Part shown: positions 38,420 through 48,466 of the stretch, in pieces
How positions within the stretch are numbered: position 1 is the stretch's first letter
How the letters are laid out: each line of letters opens with the position of its first letter
Assembly: GCF_002095535.1 (NCBI RefSeq)
Contig: NZ_MLJI01000003.1
Coordinates: forward strand, 310,001-374,000
Direction: 5' to 3'
DNA length: 64,000 nucleotides
Source of the DNA: Pantoea cypripedii
GTDB lineage: Bacteria > Pseudomonadota > Gammaproteobacteria > Enterobacterales > Enterobacteriaceae
The notes under the pieces: generated by a model
Databases searched by the model: none
Seen by the model: the letters and a program-made list of their open reading frames with translations, nothing else
What the model was told of the DNA's origin: nothing
Program-made: the position numbers and the translations under genes

Positions 38420-39430
38420 ATGACAATGCGGACAAAAAGCTCCCCGGCAGCGACAGAAGAAACCGCTTCTGCGCGCTATGAAGTTATTCGCCAGCTTTTA
38501 TATACCGTGCTGAAGCAGAAACGCGTGCCGCAAGGTCTGGTGTTACTGGAAGGCCCGCTGGCGCAGCTGTTTGGCACCAGCCGTGTGCCGGTACGCCGTG
38601 CGCTGAGTTTATTACATGATGAGGGGCTGATTGCCCGCTTTGAAGGCCGTGGCTTTATCGTGGCGAAGGAAGCGCAGGAAGTGGAACCGCTGCGCATCGC
38701 CCTGACGCGAGAATTGCTCGGGCTGGATGAGCAGGAAGCGCTGGTGGATACCCGCAGTACCGGGGAGAAAGTGCTGGAGAACCTCCAGGTAGTGCTTTCC
38801 ACCGCTATGGTGTTTGGCTGTTACCAGGTGGATGAGCAGCAAGCGGCGCAGCATTACAACATCAGCCGCGCGGTGATCCGCGAAAGCCTGATGCGCCTGC
38901 GTGATAAAGGACTGGTGGAAAAAGAGCCCTATTCCCAGTGGCTGACCGGCCCGCTGACCGCGCGTGAAATTGCCGACCATTTTGAAATTCGCGCCAGCCT
39001 TGAACCTACGGCGTTACGCAAAGCAGGCCGTCATCTGGCGGTCGATTGGCTGACGGCATCACTGGAAAAAGCGCAGAAATTCAAAGGCAAACAATTGACA
39101 GCCGCCGAGCTGGAATTGCTGGAGGAAGATTTGCACGTACGCTGCCTCGAACCGGCAGGCAATAAACTGATGATGCAAATTCTGCGACAGAATCAATCCC
39201 CCTTTATCGTCACCCGTATCTTTTATGATTTGCTCGCCATCCCGGTGGAAACCGCGATGCTGGAGGAGCACAGCCTGGTGTACGAAATGTTGCTGAAAGG
39301 CAACTGGGAGCTGGCGGCGGCTTGTCTGCGCGACCATCTCGAACGGGCGCAGGTACGTACCCTGCAACGCCTGAAAGTTCTCTCGGTGCTGCCGGTCCCT
39401 GCTCTGCCGTCATTTATGGAGCGTCGTTGA
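38420..39430 (+). CDS. GntR/FCD-type regulator with two tandem winged helix-turn-helix domains
   Basis: A 336-residue regulator, about 100 residues longer than ordinary FadR/FCD proteins. The extra length is a second DNA-binding domain. The first winged helix spans about 18-82 (GPLAQLFGTSRVPVRRALSL, then LIARFEGRGFIV). The second spans about 112-172 (QQAAQHYNISRAVIRESLMR, then LVEKEPYSQW). An FCD ligand domain follows, with LEEDLHVRCLE and CLRDHLERAQ carrying possible metal ligands. It is divergent from the hydrolase and upstream of an MFS gene, and probably controls both. A GntR monomer with two winged helices could bind an operator alone or grip two operators as a dimer. Confidence 0.88.
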   Translation: MTMRTKSSPAATEETASARYEVIRQLLYTVLKQKRVPQGLVLLEGPLAQLFGTSRVPVRRALSLLHDEGLIARFEGRGFIVAKEAQEVEPLRIALTRELLGLDEQEALVDTRSTGEKVLENLQVVLSTAMVFGCYQVDEQQAAQHYNISRAVIRESLMRLRDKGLVEKEPYSQWLTGPLTAREIADHFEIRASLEPTALRKAGRHLAVDWLTASLEKAQKFKGKQLTAAELELLEEDLHVRCLEPAGNKLMMQILRQNQSPFIVTRIFYDLLAIPVETAMLEEHSLVYEMLLKGNWELAAACLRDHLERAQVRTLQRLKVLSVLPVPALPSFMERR

Positions 39431-39590
39431 AAATATCCATTTTTGACAGCCCATTAGCTCTATAAATTGTGCCGCAACCACCTGGTGCGAGTTTGGGCTG
39501 TTTTTTACTTAAGATGTGATCGTTTTCTCATCAGACTGCATAACTATTCTTGTATGGTAGTAGGACGAAACTCACCTGCAGGTAATAATT

Positions 39591-40934
39591 ATGTCTTCCT
39601 CTGCTGTAACTTCGACCCAGGCTTCTCAGACAACAGATACCTCATTAATTAAACGGGTTGCCGGGGCATCAGCCATTGGCACTGCGGCGGAATATTACGA
39701 TTTCTTCGCTTACGGTACGGCTGCGGTACTGTTTTTCGGCCATCTGTTTTTCCCCAGCCATGATCCTCTGGTCAGTACCCTCGCCGCTTTCGCCACTTAT
39801 GCGGTAGGTTTTCTGGCGCGTCCGATTGGCGGCATCGTGTTTGGTCATATCGGCGATAAAGTTGGCCGTAAAAAAGCGCTGGTGGCGACGATTCTGATCG
39901 TCGGCCTGGGGACTTTCTGTATCGGGCTGCTGCCAACCTACGAAAAAATTGGCCTTTGGGCGCCCGCGTTGCTGATTCTGATTCGTCTGTTGCAGGGTTT
40001 TGGCGTGGGTGGTGAACAGGCTGGGGCCGTATTGATGACAGCGGAATATTCACAATCTTCACGCCGGGGTTTCTTTGCCAGCTGGGTGCAGATTGGCGCA
40101 CCAGTCGGCTTTCTGCTGCCGCTGGCGTTGTTTGCCATCCTTAACGCGACGTTATCTGCCGATCAGATGATGGCCTGGGGCTGGCGTGTGCCCTTCCTGT
40201 TAAGTGCGCTGCTGGTGATTGTTGGCTTGTTTATCCGCATGCGTATTGATGAATCGCCGGTTTTTGCCGCCATCCGTGCCACTAAAGCAGCAGAGTCACG
40301 CCCACTGAAAGAAGTGATTCAGGGAAATCCGCGCCTGGTGATCAACGGCGTGGCGGCCAAATTGATTGAAGCCTGCGCTTTCGCCCTGTTCACGGTGATC
40401 ATCCTCGCATGGGGTAAAGCCAACCAGATCGACGCAGGTATTCTGATGAATAGCATGATCGTCGCGGTGATCCTGGAAGTGTTCTCGATCCCGCTGATGG
40501 GGGCGTTATCCGATAAAATCGGACGCAAACCGGTGTATATGATCGGTGCATTGCTCATCGTGTTATCTATCGTGCCATTCTTCCTCGCGCTGTCGCAAAA
40601 CAGCTACTGGCTGACGCAAATCGCCATGATTGTGGCGCTGACGCTGGGTCACAGCATGTGTTACGCCCCGCAGGCCTCCTGGTTTCCGGAACTGTTTCCC
40701 ACCCATATTCGCTGTAGCGGCATCGCGGTGATCTGGCAGGTCGGTTCACTGATCGGCAGCGGCGTGCTGGGACTGGTGGCGGTGAAGATTCTGCAGGCAA
40801 CCGGTGGACACTGGTATGGTCTGGCGATTTATGTGGCGGTACTGGGGGTGATTTCCGTGATTGGCCTGCTGCGACTGCCGGAAACCGCACCGGGTCGGCG
40901 CAACGGCGAATATCAGGAGTGGCAGCAGCATTGA
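39591..40934 (+). CDS. Metabolite:H+ symporter family (MHS) transporter
   Basis: A 447-residue, 12-segment permease of the ShiA/ProP-like MHS group. AAEYYDFFAYGTAA in segment 1, GHIGDKVGRKKALV in loop 2-3 and RLLQGFGVGGEQAGA in segment 4 are diagnostic. Such proteins import small carboxylates, betaines or amino-acid-like compounds. It lies 160 bp after the GntR-type regulator and is the second transporter associated with the catabolic cluster. Substrate unknown; a CAGGT site lies before the ATG. Confidence 0.9.
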   Translation: MSSSAVTSTQASQTTDTSLIKRVAGASAIGTAAEYYDFFAYGTAAVLFFGHLFFPSHDPLVSTLAAFATYAVGFLARPIGGIVFGHIGDKVGRKKALVATILIVGLGTFCIGLLPTYEKIGLWAPALLILIRLLQGFGVGGEQAGAVLMTAEYSQSSRRGFFASWVQIGAPVGFLLPLALFAILNATLSADQMMAWGWRVPFLLSALLVIVGLFIRMRIDESPVFAAIRATKAAESRPLKEVIQGNPRLVINGVAAKLIEACAFALFTVIILAWGKANQIDAGILMNSMIVAVILEVFSIPLMGALSDKIGRKPVYMIGALLIVLSIVPFFLALSQNSYWLTQIAMIVALTLGHSMCYAPQASWFPELFPTHIRCSGIAVIWQVGSLIGSGVLGLVAVKILQATGGHWYGLAIYVAVLGVISVIGLLRLPETAPGRRNGEYQEWQQH

Positions 40935-40941
40935 TGTTACC

Positions 40942-40964
40942 GGGCGGCATGGCCTGCGCCGCCC
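40942..40964. terminator. Hairpin between convergent genes
   Basis: GGGCGGC-ATGGCCTGC-GCCGCCC forms a 7-bp GC stem between the MHS transporter and the convergent PLP enzyme. No clear T-run follows on either strand. Confidence 0.5.
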
Positions 40965-40985
40965 ATGAGTGACAACGTAACTAAC

Positions 40986-42134
40986 TTACCAACCGATAAT
41001 GCGCGACCAGCTTAACGGCTGGTCATTTTCCGCCTGTAACACCTGGTATTGCTGATGCATGGCGGCAGTGGCACAGGCGTGATTCGGCAGAATACGCACG
41101 CGTGAACCCACCGGGAAGTCTTGCACGCTCAGGCTGCCATCAGCGGGCAAAGCGATGATACCGTGTTCCTGATTGGTGGTGCTGAGGCAGACATCTAAAG
41201 GGTTTCCCTGCATATCACACACCAGCCCGTAACCATAATCCACCGGGCCAGCCGCAGTGCCACGATCGCGCGACATCGCCATCCAACCGGCATCGACAAA
41301 GACCCAGTTCTTTTCACTATTGTGACCAATCACCGTGCTCACCACTGACAGGGCAATGTCCTGCTTCTGGCAGACGCCGACGTTATGCATCACCAAATCA
41401 AAAGTGGTAAACACACCGGCACGTACTTCGCTGATGCCCTCAAGCTCTTCAGCGTAATGCGCGGTGGGCGTTGCACCGACGCTGAGAATCGGACAGGCGA
41501 TGCCCGCCTCACGCACCCGGCGCGCGGCGAGACGAATGGCGTCGCACTCATTGCGCGCTGCCACGCGAATCGCCTCTTCACTGCGACAGTTGTAGGATTC
41601 ACCGGCATGGGCCAGCAGTCCACGCACCACCGCACCCTTGCCTTCCAGCTGCTGTGCTATCTGCAACAACACCTCGCTCTCTGGTGGAATGCCACCACGG
41701 TGACCATCGCAGTCAATTTCGATAAAGACTGAAAAAATGACGTCGTGCTGACGGGCAAATTCCGTCACCGCCTGCGCCTGTTCAGGCGTATCCAGCAGGA
41801 TATGCACATCCACCCCCTGCTGCATCAGGCGCGCAACACGCGGCAATTTATGGGGCGCGATGCCAACCGCATACAACAAATTGCGATAACCCGCCGCCGC
41901 AAAACCCTCAGCTTCGGCCAGGGTGGATACGGTAGCCGGATGTTCAGCATTCTTCAGGAGATAAGACGCGGCTTCAACCGAGCGCAGCGTTTTCAGATGC
42001 GGACGGACTACGCTGCCGAGGTGAGCAACACGCTGATACAGCCGATCAATATTGCGCTGATAACGCGCTTCGTCGATCAACAAAAAAGGCGTTTCAAGTT
42101 GATGAAGCCAGTCGGGGGTCAATTTCACGGACAT
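40986..42134 (-). CDS. D-serine dehydratase / D-threonine aldolase-like PLP enzyme (fold type III)
   Basis: A 382-residue alanine-racemase-fold enzyme of the DSD1/D-threonine aldolase group. The PLP lysine is Lys48 in RPHLKT. The C-terminal metal site PNHACAT provides His352 and Cys354, as in zinc-dependent D-serine dehydratase. These enzymes split or dehydrate D-3-hydroxy amino acids. It is convergent with the MHS transporter and close to the HP0310-like gene cluster, so it may complete that pathway or be independent. The CobW protein nearby could supply its metal. Confidence 0.85.
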   Translation of the reverse strand: MSVKLTPDWLHQLETPFLLIDEARYQRNIDRLYQRVAHLGSVVRPHLKTLRSVEAASYLLKNAEHPATVSTLAEAEGFAAAGYRNLLYAVGIAPHKLPRVARLMQQGVDVHILLDTPEQAQAVTEFARQHDVIFSVFIEIDCDGHRGGIPPESEVLLQIAQQLEGKGAVVRGLLAHAGESYNCRSEEAIRVAARNECDAIRLAARRVREAGIACPILSVGATPTAHYAEELEGISEVRAGVFTTFDLVMHNVGVCQKQDIALSVVSTVIGHNSEKNWVFVDAGWMAMSRDRGTAAGPVDYGYGLVCDMQGNPLDVCLSTTNQEHGIIALPADGSLSVQDFPVGSRVRILPNHACATAAMHQQYQVLQAENDQPLSWSRIIGW

Positions 42135-42209
42135 CTCCTGCGGAAAAAGTGCGCTGAAGCAGCCAGGTCAAGCGCCTGGCCCTGAAATGACAAAATATAT
42201 AAAATTAGA

Positions 42210-42245
42210 AAAAAATCTATCCCATTCGGGCATCCACGATGCCCG
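42210..42245 (-). terminator. arn operon terminator
   Basis: CGGGCATC-CAC-GATGCCCG (42227-42245) is an 8-bp stem directly after arnF. On the minus strand it is followed by a T-rich stretch (complement of the A7 run near 42208-42215). Confidence 0.75.
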
Positions 42246-42253
42246 CCTTGAGA

Positions 42254-42628
42254 TTATTTTTTGCCTGGCAGGGAGACGCAGAGCAGACCGGCGACAATCA
42301 ATCCGACGCCAGCAAGGCTGCTCCAGCGGAAGGTTTCGCCAAACACCGGCAATGAGATCGCCGCCAGCCATACCAGTACATAACTGATACTGAGCAATGG
42401 ATAGACCCGGTTCAGTGCCAGATGACGCAACGAAAGCATCCAGCACAGCATTGACAGCGCATAAGCGCTCAAACCAATAAACAGAAAAACCAACGGCTGC
42501 GGATGCTGCCAGAGTAACGGGGTGAGAACATCCGGCCACGCTGGAAATTGCAGCATCGCGCTGCGCATCAGCAACTGCGCCAGTGACACCAGCACCACGC
42601 TGCACAACGCCAGTCCATAGCCTTTCAT
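42254..42628 (-). CDS. arnF: Undecaprenyl-phosphate-aminoarabinose flippase subunit ArnF
   Basis: A 124-residue four-segment EmrE-like protein that with ArnE flips undecaprenyl phosphate-L-Ara4FN to the periplasmic face. Family features include VSLAQLLMRSAM and LALNRVYPLLSISYVLVWLA. Its start overlaps the arnE stop by 4 bp; it is the last gene of arnBCADTEF. Confidence 0.93.
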   Translation of the reverse strand: MKGYGLALCSVVLVSLAQLLMRSAMLQFPAWPDVLTPLLWQHPQPLVFLFIGLSAYALSMLCWMLSLRHLALNRVYPLLSISYVLVWLAAISLPVFGETFRWSSLAGVGLIVAGLLCVSLPGKK

Positions 42629-42957
42629 AGATGACTTCCCATCAGGGCCACACCTGCCACAATCAGCAGCGTGCCGAAAATCTGTCGCGCGGTAAACGTT
42701 TCCCGCCAGATCAGACGAGCGGCACAGGCGACCAGTACAAAGTTAAGACTCAGCATCGGATAGGCCATGCCAACCGGAACCATGCGTAACACCGCGAGCC
42801 AGATCAGCATCGCTACGCCCAGCAGTAACATGCTGAGCGCAATCCACATCAGTAAACGTGCCTTGCCGTGGCGTCTGCCAATATATGCCGCCTGTTTCTG
42901 GCACAGCTGCGCAATGCAGCTCAACAGGCTAACCATCAGGATCAATAACAAGCTCAT
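42625..42957 (-). CDS. arnE: Undecaprenyl-phosphate-aminoarabinose flippase subunit ArnE
   Basis: A 110-residue four-segment small multidrug resistance-like protein and partner of ArnF. SCIAQLCQKQAA in segment 1 and VGMAYPMLSLNFVLVACAARL in the latter half mark the family. It overlaps arnT and arnF by 4 bp each. Confidence 0.93.
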   Translation of the reverse strand: MSLLLILMVSLLSCIAQLCQKQAAYIGRRHGKARLLMWIALSMLLLGVAMLIWLAVLRMVPVGMAYPMLSLNFVLVACAARLIWRETFTARQIFGTLLIVAGVALMGSHL

Positions 42958-44603
42958 GGCAGTGAATGATATCCGTAATAGACCAGCCGCCCCTGACGAT
43001 AGATAAAGTCAGGTTTCGGCAAACCTGGGTCCGGATTGGCATCGACAGACGACATCATCAGTACCAGTGAGACGTTACCGTGCTGACGATGCTCAGCCAG
43101 CCAATTGCTGAAGGCATCAGCCGATACATAACGTTGCTGTGCATCCGGGTAGTGCAAGCCGTATTCCACTTCACCCTGTTGATCGTAGAGAAAAATATCG
43201 CTGCGCTGCACTTGCCATGCCACCGCTGAAGCCACCCCTGGACCATTTACCAGAATATAACGGCTGTCGGCCAACTGCCCGGCGACCACATTGAGAAAGC
43301 TCTGGGGCTGCTTGGAATCACGTACCTTGTCCGGGATGGCAAACCCAATAATCAGCGCCAGTACCAGCGGGCAAAACGCAGCCAGTTGCCAGTTACGCCG
43401 ACTTAACGCCCCCGCCAGGCCCCAACCGCCAAAGGCCAGCACGCCCAGCAGCAGCTTATAATGCTCAGTCACACTGAAAGGAGGACGGTGTGCAACGCCC
43501 CACGGTGCCAGCACCACAACCAGTGCCAGGGCCGCGATGCCGCCAAACACGATGTTGATCCAGGCATTCGCTTTCAGCGCTTTGATCACCTGCGGCGTCA
43601 TGCTATGCGCATAATGCGCCATCAGCAGCGCCAGTGGCGCAAAGCACGAAAGAATGTAGGTTGGCAATTTGCCTTTGGCAATGCTGAAGAATAGCAGCGG
43701 CATCAGCACCCAGCTCAGCAGGTAACTTAACCCCGCCTGCTGACGGCGCTGACGCCAGCCCTGCCACAATGCGCCAGGCAGCAGCCCCAGCCACGGCAGT
43801 GAACCCGCCAGCAACACCGGCAGGTAATACCAGAACGGCGCTTTATGCTGTGCATCGGATTCGGCGAAGCGCTGGATGTGTTCAACCCAGAAGAAGTAAT
43901 GCCAGAAATCACCTTGCTGACGATAAATCGCCAGTGACCAGGGCGCACTGACCAGCGCTGCGACCAGCACGGTCAGCGGGCCAAAGCGCAACAGCTCGCC
44001 AAATCGACGTTGCGCGATCGCCCAGGGCAAAATCGCCAGCACCGGCACCGCCAGCGCCAGAAATCCTTTGGTCATAAAACCCATGGCACAGGCGACACCC
44101 AGCAAAACGTAGCCGAGGAGCCGCTGCCGTGTGTCGCTGGCCTGAGCCACCAGCCAGTAACTCGCCATGGCGGCTACCAGCCACAACGTCAGGATCGGAT
44201 CGAGTACCGCATAGGTACCCACACCGTAAACCAGCAGCGAGGTGAGGAAAATGATACTGGCGCTCAATGCTACCGTACGGTTGGCAAATAACCGCATGCC
44301 AAGCCAGAACACCAGCAGTGCCGAGAGCGTGGTGCTGATAATGGAGCCAGCACGGACGCCAAAATTCGTATGCCCAAATAGCAGCTGTCCGAGATTATTC
44401 ACCCAGTAACCCGCTATCGGTTTTTCGAAATAACGCAGGTCAAAAAAGTGCGGCGTCACCCAGTTACCGCTGACCAGCATCTCCCGACTGATCTCCGCAT
44501 AACGGGTTTCATCTGGTTGCCATAAGGCACGGAATTCGATGGGGATAAGGTAATAAAGTGCAAATACAAACAGAAGCAGAGCCGTTTTGGTGCCAGTACG
44601 CAT
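42954..44603 (-). CDS. arnT: Lipid A 4-amino-4-deoxy-L-arabinose transferase
   Basis: Integral GT83 glycosyltransferase that moves L-Ara4N from undecaprenyl phosphate to lipid A phosphates in the periplasm, lowering affinity for polymyxin. It has 549 residues (E. coli 550). The catalytic first loop DETRYAEISREMLVSGNWVT is intact, as is RYFEKPIAGYW. About 12 membrane segments and a C-terminal periplasmic domain follow. Confidence 0.96.
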   Translation of the reverse strand: MRTGTKTALLLFVFALYYLIPIEFRALWQPDETRYAEISREMLVSGNWVTPHFFDLRYFEKPIAGYWVNNLGQLLFGHTNFGVRAGSIISTTLSALLVFWLGMRLFANRTVALSASIIFLTSLLVYGVGTYAVLDPILTLWLVAAMASYWLVAQASDTRQRLLGYVLLGVACAMGFMTKGFLALAVPVLAILPWAIAQRRFGELLRFGPLTVLVAALVSAPWSLAIYRQQGDFWHYFFWVEHIQRFAESDAQHKAPFWYYLPVLLAGSLPWLGLLPGALWQGWRQRRQQAGLSYLLSWVLMPLLFFSIAKGKLPTYILSCFAPLALLMAHYAHSMTPQVIKALKANAWINIVFGGIAALALVVVLAPWGVAHRPPFSVTEHYKLLLGVLAFGGWGLAGALSRRNWQLAAFCPLVLALIIGFAIPDKVRDSKQPQSFLNVVAGQLADSRYILVNGPGVASAVAWQVQRSDIFLYDQQGEVEYGLHYPDAQQRYVSADAFSNWLAEHRQHGNVSLVLMMSSVDANPDPGLPKPDFIYRQGRLVYYGYHSLP

Positions 44604-44609
44604 CCGTGG

Positions 44610-45506
44610 TTACCTGTATTGTTCTTGCTGGCAGCCGAGCCAGCCTTCGCGTCCGGGAATTTGTCCGCGCACGATGTTGCCAATGGGCAATGTGCTTAAA
44701 TCGTCAGGTAGCAGTTCACTCAGCGGACAGAATTGAATGCCCAGCTTTTCCGCCCGGGTCAGCAATTCCGCAAACGCCTGATGTCCGACAATCCCTTCCA
44801 CCTCGGCGTGGATAGTGTAAACCGCTGAATCTCCTGCATCGCGCAGATGATCAAGCAGATAGTCGTTAAAATCAATCGCGCTGACTTTCGGGCCCACCAC
44901 TTCATCCCAGGTGGGTAACGTCACCGGAATCTGCACCGTACCCAGCGTACCGTCACTCAGACGCGGCAGGAATGGTCGGGTACCGCGACAATCGCTGTTG
45001 TAACGAAAGCCAAACTGTTGTTTTGCTTCGACAACCCGGCCATCGGCACGCCAGCCAGCCACCGCCGAACAAGTGACATTGTCACCTATTATCGCTTCCA
45101 GTGCCTGCTTACCACGGGCAATCTCTTCGACTAATCGTTGCTCCGGCCATACCCCAGCCCAGGTTTGCCAGGCAAAATGGTCCCAGGCGTGCAAGCCAAC
45201 CTCATGATGATCCGCCGTCGCGCTGATGATCTCCTCCAGGCCGCGGCCAATTTGCTTCCCCGGCCAGGCGGTACCGGCCAGCAAAATGTCCCAGCCATAC
45301 AACGATGCTGCGCGTGAACGCAGCATTTTCCATAAAAAGCGCGGCTTCATAAGACGCCACAAGTGGCGTCCCATGTTGTCCGGCCCGACGCTGAAAAAGA
45401 AACTGGCCTGCACCTGATGCAGACTAAACAGTTCCAGTAGCGCTGGTACGCCTTGTTGCGTACCGCGCCAGGTATCGACATCAACGCGCAAGCCTACTTT
45501 TTTCAT
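44610..45506 (-). CDS. arnD: 4-deoxy-4-formamido-L-arabinose-phosphoundecaprenol deformylase
   Basis: NodB-fold metal hydrolase that removes the formyl group from undecaprenyl phosphate-Ara4FN. It has 298 residues; the metal-site motifs RVDVDTWRG (residues 7-15) and [14 protein letters not shown] are present. Its start overlaps arnA by 4 bp. Confidence 0.96.
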   Translation of the reverse strand: MKKVGLRVDVDTWRGTQQGVPALLELFSLHQVQASFFFSVGPDNMGRHLWRLMKPRFLWKMLRSRAASLYGWDILLAGTAWPGKQIGRGLEEIISATADHHEVGLHAWDHFAWQTWAGVWPEQRLVEEIARGKQALEAIIGDNVTCSAVAGWRADGRVVEAKQQFGFRYNSDCRGTRPFLPRLSDGTLGTVQIPVTLPTWDEVVGPKVSAIDFNDYLLDHLRDAGDSAVYTIHAEVEGIVGHQAFAELLTRAEKLGIQFCPLSELLPDDLSTLPIGNIVRGQIPGREGWLGCQQEQYR

Positions 45507-47485
45507 GACTTCTCAGCCTGCAACTCAACGGTGCGCAGGAAGAAGTCGAGGGTGTTGTCGATGGTGATATCCATCTGCACTTCTGGCGTCCATCCCAGCA
45601 GACGACGGGCGTTTTTGATCGACGGCTTGCGATGTTCAACGTCCTGATAACCTTTACCGTAGTAGCTGCTGCTTTCCACTTCGCGGAAACCGGCAAACGG
45701 CGGGAACTGGCTGCGCAGCGGATGGCGTTCAAAGCTGGCCAGCAACTGCTCGGCAAGTTCCTTGATGCTGGCTTCGTTATCCGGGTTACCGATATTGATA
45801 ATCTGTCCATCACAATTGTTTTGCTTGTTCTCGATAATACGGAACAGCGCTTCCACGCCATCACGGATATCGGTAAAGCAACGTTTCTGCGCGCCGCCGT
45901 CAATCAGCTTGATCGGCGAACCTTCCACCAGATTAAGGATCAGCTGGGTGATGGCGCGCGAGCTGCCGATACGTGCGGCATTGAGGTTATCCAGACGCGG
46001 ACCCATCCAGTTAAACGGACGGAACAGGGTAAAACGCAGTCCCTCTTTCTCACCATAGGCCCAGATCACGCGGTCCAGCAGCTGTTTGGATACGGAGTAG
46101 ATCCAGCGCTGTTTGTTGATCGGTCCCACCACCAGGTTGGAGTTATCTTCATCAAAATGGCGGTCGGTACACATGCCGTACACTTCTGAGGTGGACGGGA
46201 AAATGATGCGCTTTTTGTATTTCACGCAATCACGGATGATTTTCAGGTTTTCTTCAAAATCCAGTTCGAAGACGCGCAGCGGATTTCGGGTGTACTCAAT
46301 TGGCGTAGCGATCGCCACCAGCGGCAGCACCACGTCACATTTCTTGATGTGATACTCAATCCACTCTGAGTGAATGCTGATATCACCCTCAACAAAATGG
46401 AAGCTGGGGTGGCCCAGGAAACGGCTGATCGCATCAGAGCTGATGTCCAGGCCGTAAACTTCGAAGTTGTCATCTTCCAGCAAACGCTCAGTCAAATGGT
46501 TACCGATAAAACCATTCACACCGAGGATCAGCACGCGTGTACGACGTTTCACCGCAGCAACCGGCTTAGAGTAGAGCAGCGCACTCGGCACCATACCGAG
46601 GCTTTGCGCCAGCTGGCTACCGTTCATATAGACACCGTTCTCGCTCTGTCCGGTGATCACTTCCAGCGCACCTTCACCGCAGGCGATCAGGAAAGGTTCA
46701 ACCGATAATACGGTCCCCGGTTTAGCACCGTGTGCCGCAGGATGAACGCGCCCTTTCCAGACGATAAATTTCACTGTGCCGGCATAACCAAAAGCGCCAG
46801 GCCAGGGATCGGTGACCGCACGAATCAGGTTATTGATTTCATGTGCAGGACGTGACCAATCGATACGTCCATCTTCCGGTGTGCGACGCCCTACTACCGT
46901 GGCTTCACTCTCATCCTGCGGTTGGGCATTGATCTCGCCGCGCTTCATCGCCGGTAATACGCTTTCCAGCAGTTGAGTGGCACTCAGCACCAGCTTGCGA
47001 TGCAGCGTCAGCACATTGTCCTGCTCGTCGATTGGCACGCGAACCTGAGACACGATATCGCCAGCATCGGCGCGTTTAACCATGCGGTGCAGGGTCACAC
47101 CCGTTTCGCTCTCGCCATTGACCAGTACCCAGTTCAGCGGCGCACGTCCACGGTATTTCGGCAGCAGAGAACCGTGCAGGTTATAAGCACCAAGACGGGC
47201 GCTATTGAGAATCTCGTCGTTCAGCAGGTTACGGTAGTAAAACGAGAAAATGATTTCCGGTTCCATCGCTTTAATGCGATCAACCCATAACGGATGATTG
47301 ACATCATCCGGGGCATAAACCGGGATGCCCTGTTCTGCGGCGATACGAGCAACCGAACCAAAGAAGTGGTTTTCATTAGCCGCGTCCGGATGAGTGAAGA
47401 TGGCACTAATCTCGAAGCCAGATTGCAGCAGGGCATTAATACCTGCACAGCCCATGTCGTGATAGGCGAAGACGATGGTTTTCAT
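45503..47485 (-). CDS. arnA: Bifunctional UDP-Ara4N formyltransferase / UDP-glucuronate decarboxylase
   Basis: A 660-residue two-domain cytoplasmic enzyme, the standard length. The N-terminal formyltransferase has [17 protein letters not shown] with the Asn/His catalytic pair. The C-terminal dehydrogenase/decarboxylase begins near 315 with the NAD loop [10 protein letters not shown] and has FPSTSEVYG and the catalytic YSVSK. The two activities make UDP-Ara4O and later UDP-Ara4FN. It overlaps arnC and arnD by 4 bp each. Confidence 0.97.
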   Translation of the reverse strand: MKTIVFAYHDMGCAGINALLQSGFEISAIFTHPDAANENHFFGSVARIAAEQGIPVYAPDDVNHPLWVDRIKAMEPEIIFSFYYRNLLNDEILNSARLGAYNLHGSLLPKYRGRAPLNWVLVNGESETGVTLHRMVKRADAGDIVSQVRVPIDEQDNVLTLHRKLVLSATQLLESVLPAMKRGEINAQPQDESEATVVGRRTPEDGRIDWSRPAHEINNLIRAVTDPWPGAFGYAGTVKFIVWKGRVHPAAHGAKPGTVLSVEPFLIACGEGALEVITGQSENGVYMNGSQLAQSLGMVPSALLYSKPVAAVKRRTRVLILGVNGFIGNHLTERLLEDDNFEVYGLDISSDAISRFLGHPSFHFVEGDISIHSEWIEYHIKKCDVVLPLVAIATPIEYTRNPLRVFELDFEENLKIIRDCVKYKKRIIFPSTSEVYGMCTDRHFDEDNSNLVVGPINKQRWIYSVSKQLLDRVIWAYGEKEGLRFTLFRPFNWMGPRLDNLNAARIGSSRAITQLILNLVEGSPIKLIDGGAQKRCFTDIRDGVEALFRIIENKQNNCDGQIINIGNPDNEASIKELAEQLLASFERHPLRSQFPPFAGFREVESSSYYGKGYQDVEHRKPSIKNARRLLGWTPEVQMDITIDNTLDFFLRTVELQAEKS

Positions 47486-48465
47486 TGCTCAATTTCCTGT
47501 ACAGATGCATCTTTTTGCGGATGGATAACACGTTGAATAAAGTAGCGCGGACGAGCGCGGACATCGTTGTAAATCCGGCCAATATATTCGCCGAGAAGTC
47601 CCATGCCGACGAACTGCGCGCCAACAAACATAAACAGCACGGCAAACAGCATAAACACGCCATCGCCAGCCCAGGCTGCGCCGAGGAATAAACGCAACAC
47701 AATCAAAATTAAAGAAAAGGCAAAACCGGCCAGCGCAATGATGCTGCCCACCACACTCAACAGACGCAGCGGCGTGGTGGTCAGACAGGTCACCAGGTCG
47801 TACATCAGGTTAATCAAACGCATAAAGCTATATTTGGAATCACCAAATTCGCGTTCAGCGTGTTTAACCGGTAACTCAATGGTGCGGCGGGCAAAGGTGT
47901 TTGCCAGAATAGGAATAAAGGTACTGCGCTCGTGGCAATTCAGCATGGCATCAATAATATGACGGCGATATGCTCGCAGCATACACCCGTAATCACCCAT
48001 GGCTTTGCCAGTAACACGTTGAATCAAATGGTTAATGGTGCGTGATGCCCGACGGCGGAACCAGCTGTCCTGACGGTTCTGACGAACCGTGCCGACCACG
48101 TCGTACCCTTGCAGGGCAGCGGCAACCAGATTCGGAATCTCTTCCGGTGGATTCTGTAAATCCGCATCCAGGGTGATAATCAGATCGCCGCTGACATGGC
48201 TGAATCCCGCCATAATTGCAGAGTGCTGACCATAGTTACGGTTGAGCAACACGCCCACCACGTGGCTGCCTGGCATATCGGCAGCATCGGCGATCATTTC
48301 ACCTGAGCGATCACTACTGCCGTCATCGACCAGCAGGATTTCATACTCCAGATTAATGGTGTCGCACGCAGCGTGGGTACGACGGATCAGCTCCGGCAGG
48401 CTCTCTTGTTCGTTGTAGACCGGGATCACCACGGACACTTTACGAATCGGTTTTTCTTCCAGCAT
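47482..48465 (-). CDS. arnC: Undecaprenyl-phosphate Ara4FN transferase
   Basis: GT2 glycosyltransferase that loads L-Ara4FN onto undecaprenyl phosphate at the inner membrane. It has 327 residues. The N-terminal GT-A domain shows [22 protein letters not shown] and the DAD-type [12 protein letters not shown]. Two C-terminal membrane segments follow. It starts 1 bp after arnB. Confidence 0.96.
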   Translation of the reverse strand: MLEEKPIRKVSVVIPVYNEQESLPELIRRTHAACDTINLEYEILLVDDGSSDRSGEMIADAADMPGSHVVGVLLNRNYGQHSAIMAGFSHVSGDLIITLDADLQNPPEEIPNLVAAALQGYDVVGTVRQNRQDSWFRRRASRTINHLIQRVTGKAMGDYGCMLRAYRRHIIDAMLNCHERSTFIPILANTFARRTIELPVKHAEREFGDSKYSFMRLINLMYDLVTCLTTTPLRLLSVVGSIIALAGFAFSLILIVLRLFLGAAWAGDGVFMLFAVLFMFVGAQFVGMGLLGEYIGRIYNDVRARPRYFIQRVIHPQKDASVQEIEQ

Positions 48466-48466
48466 T

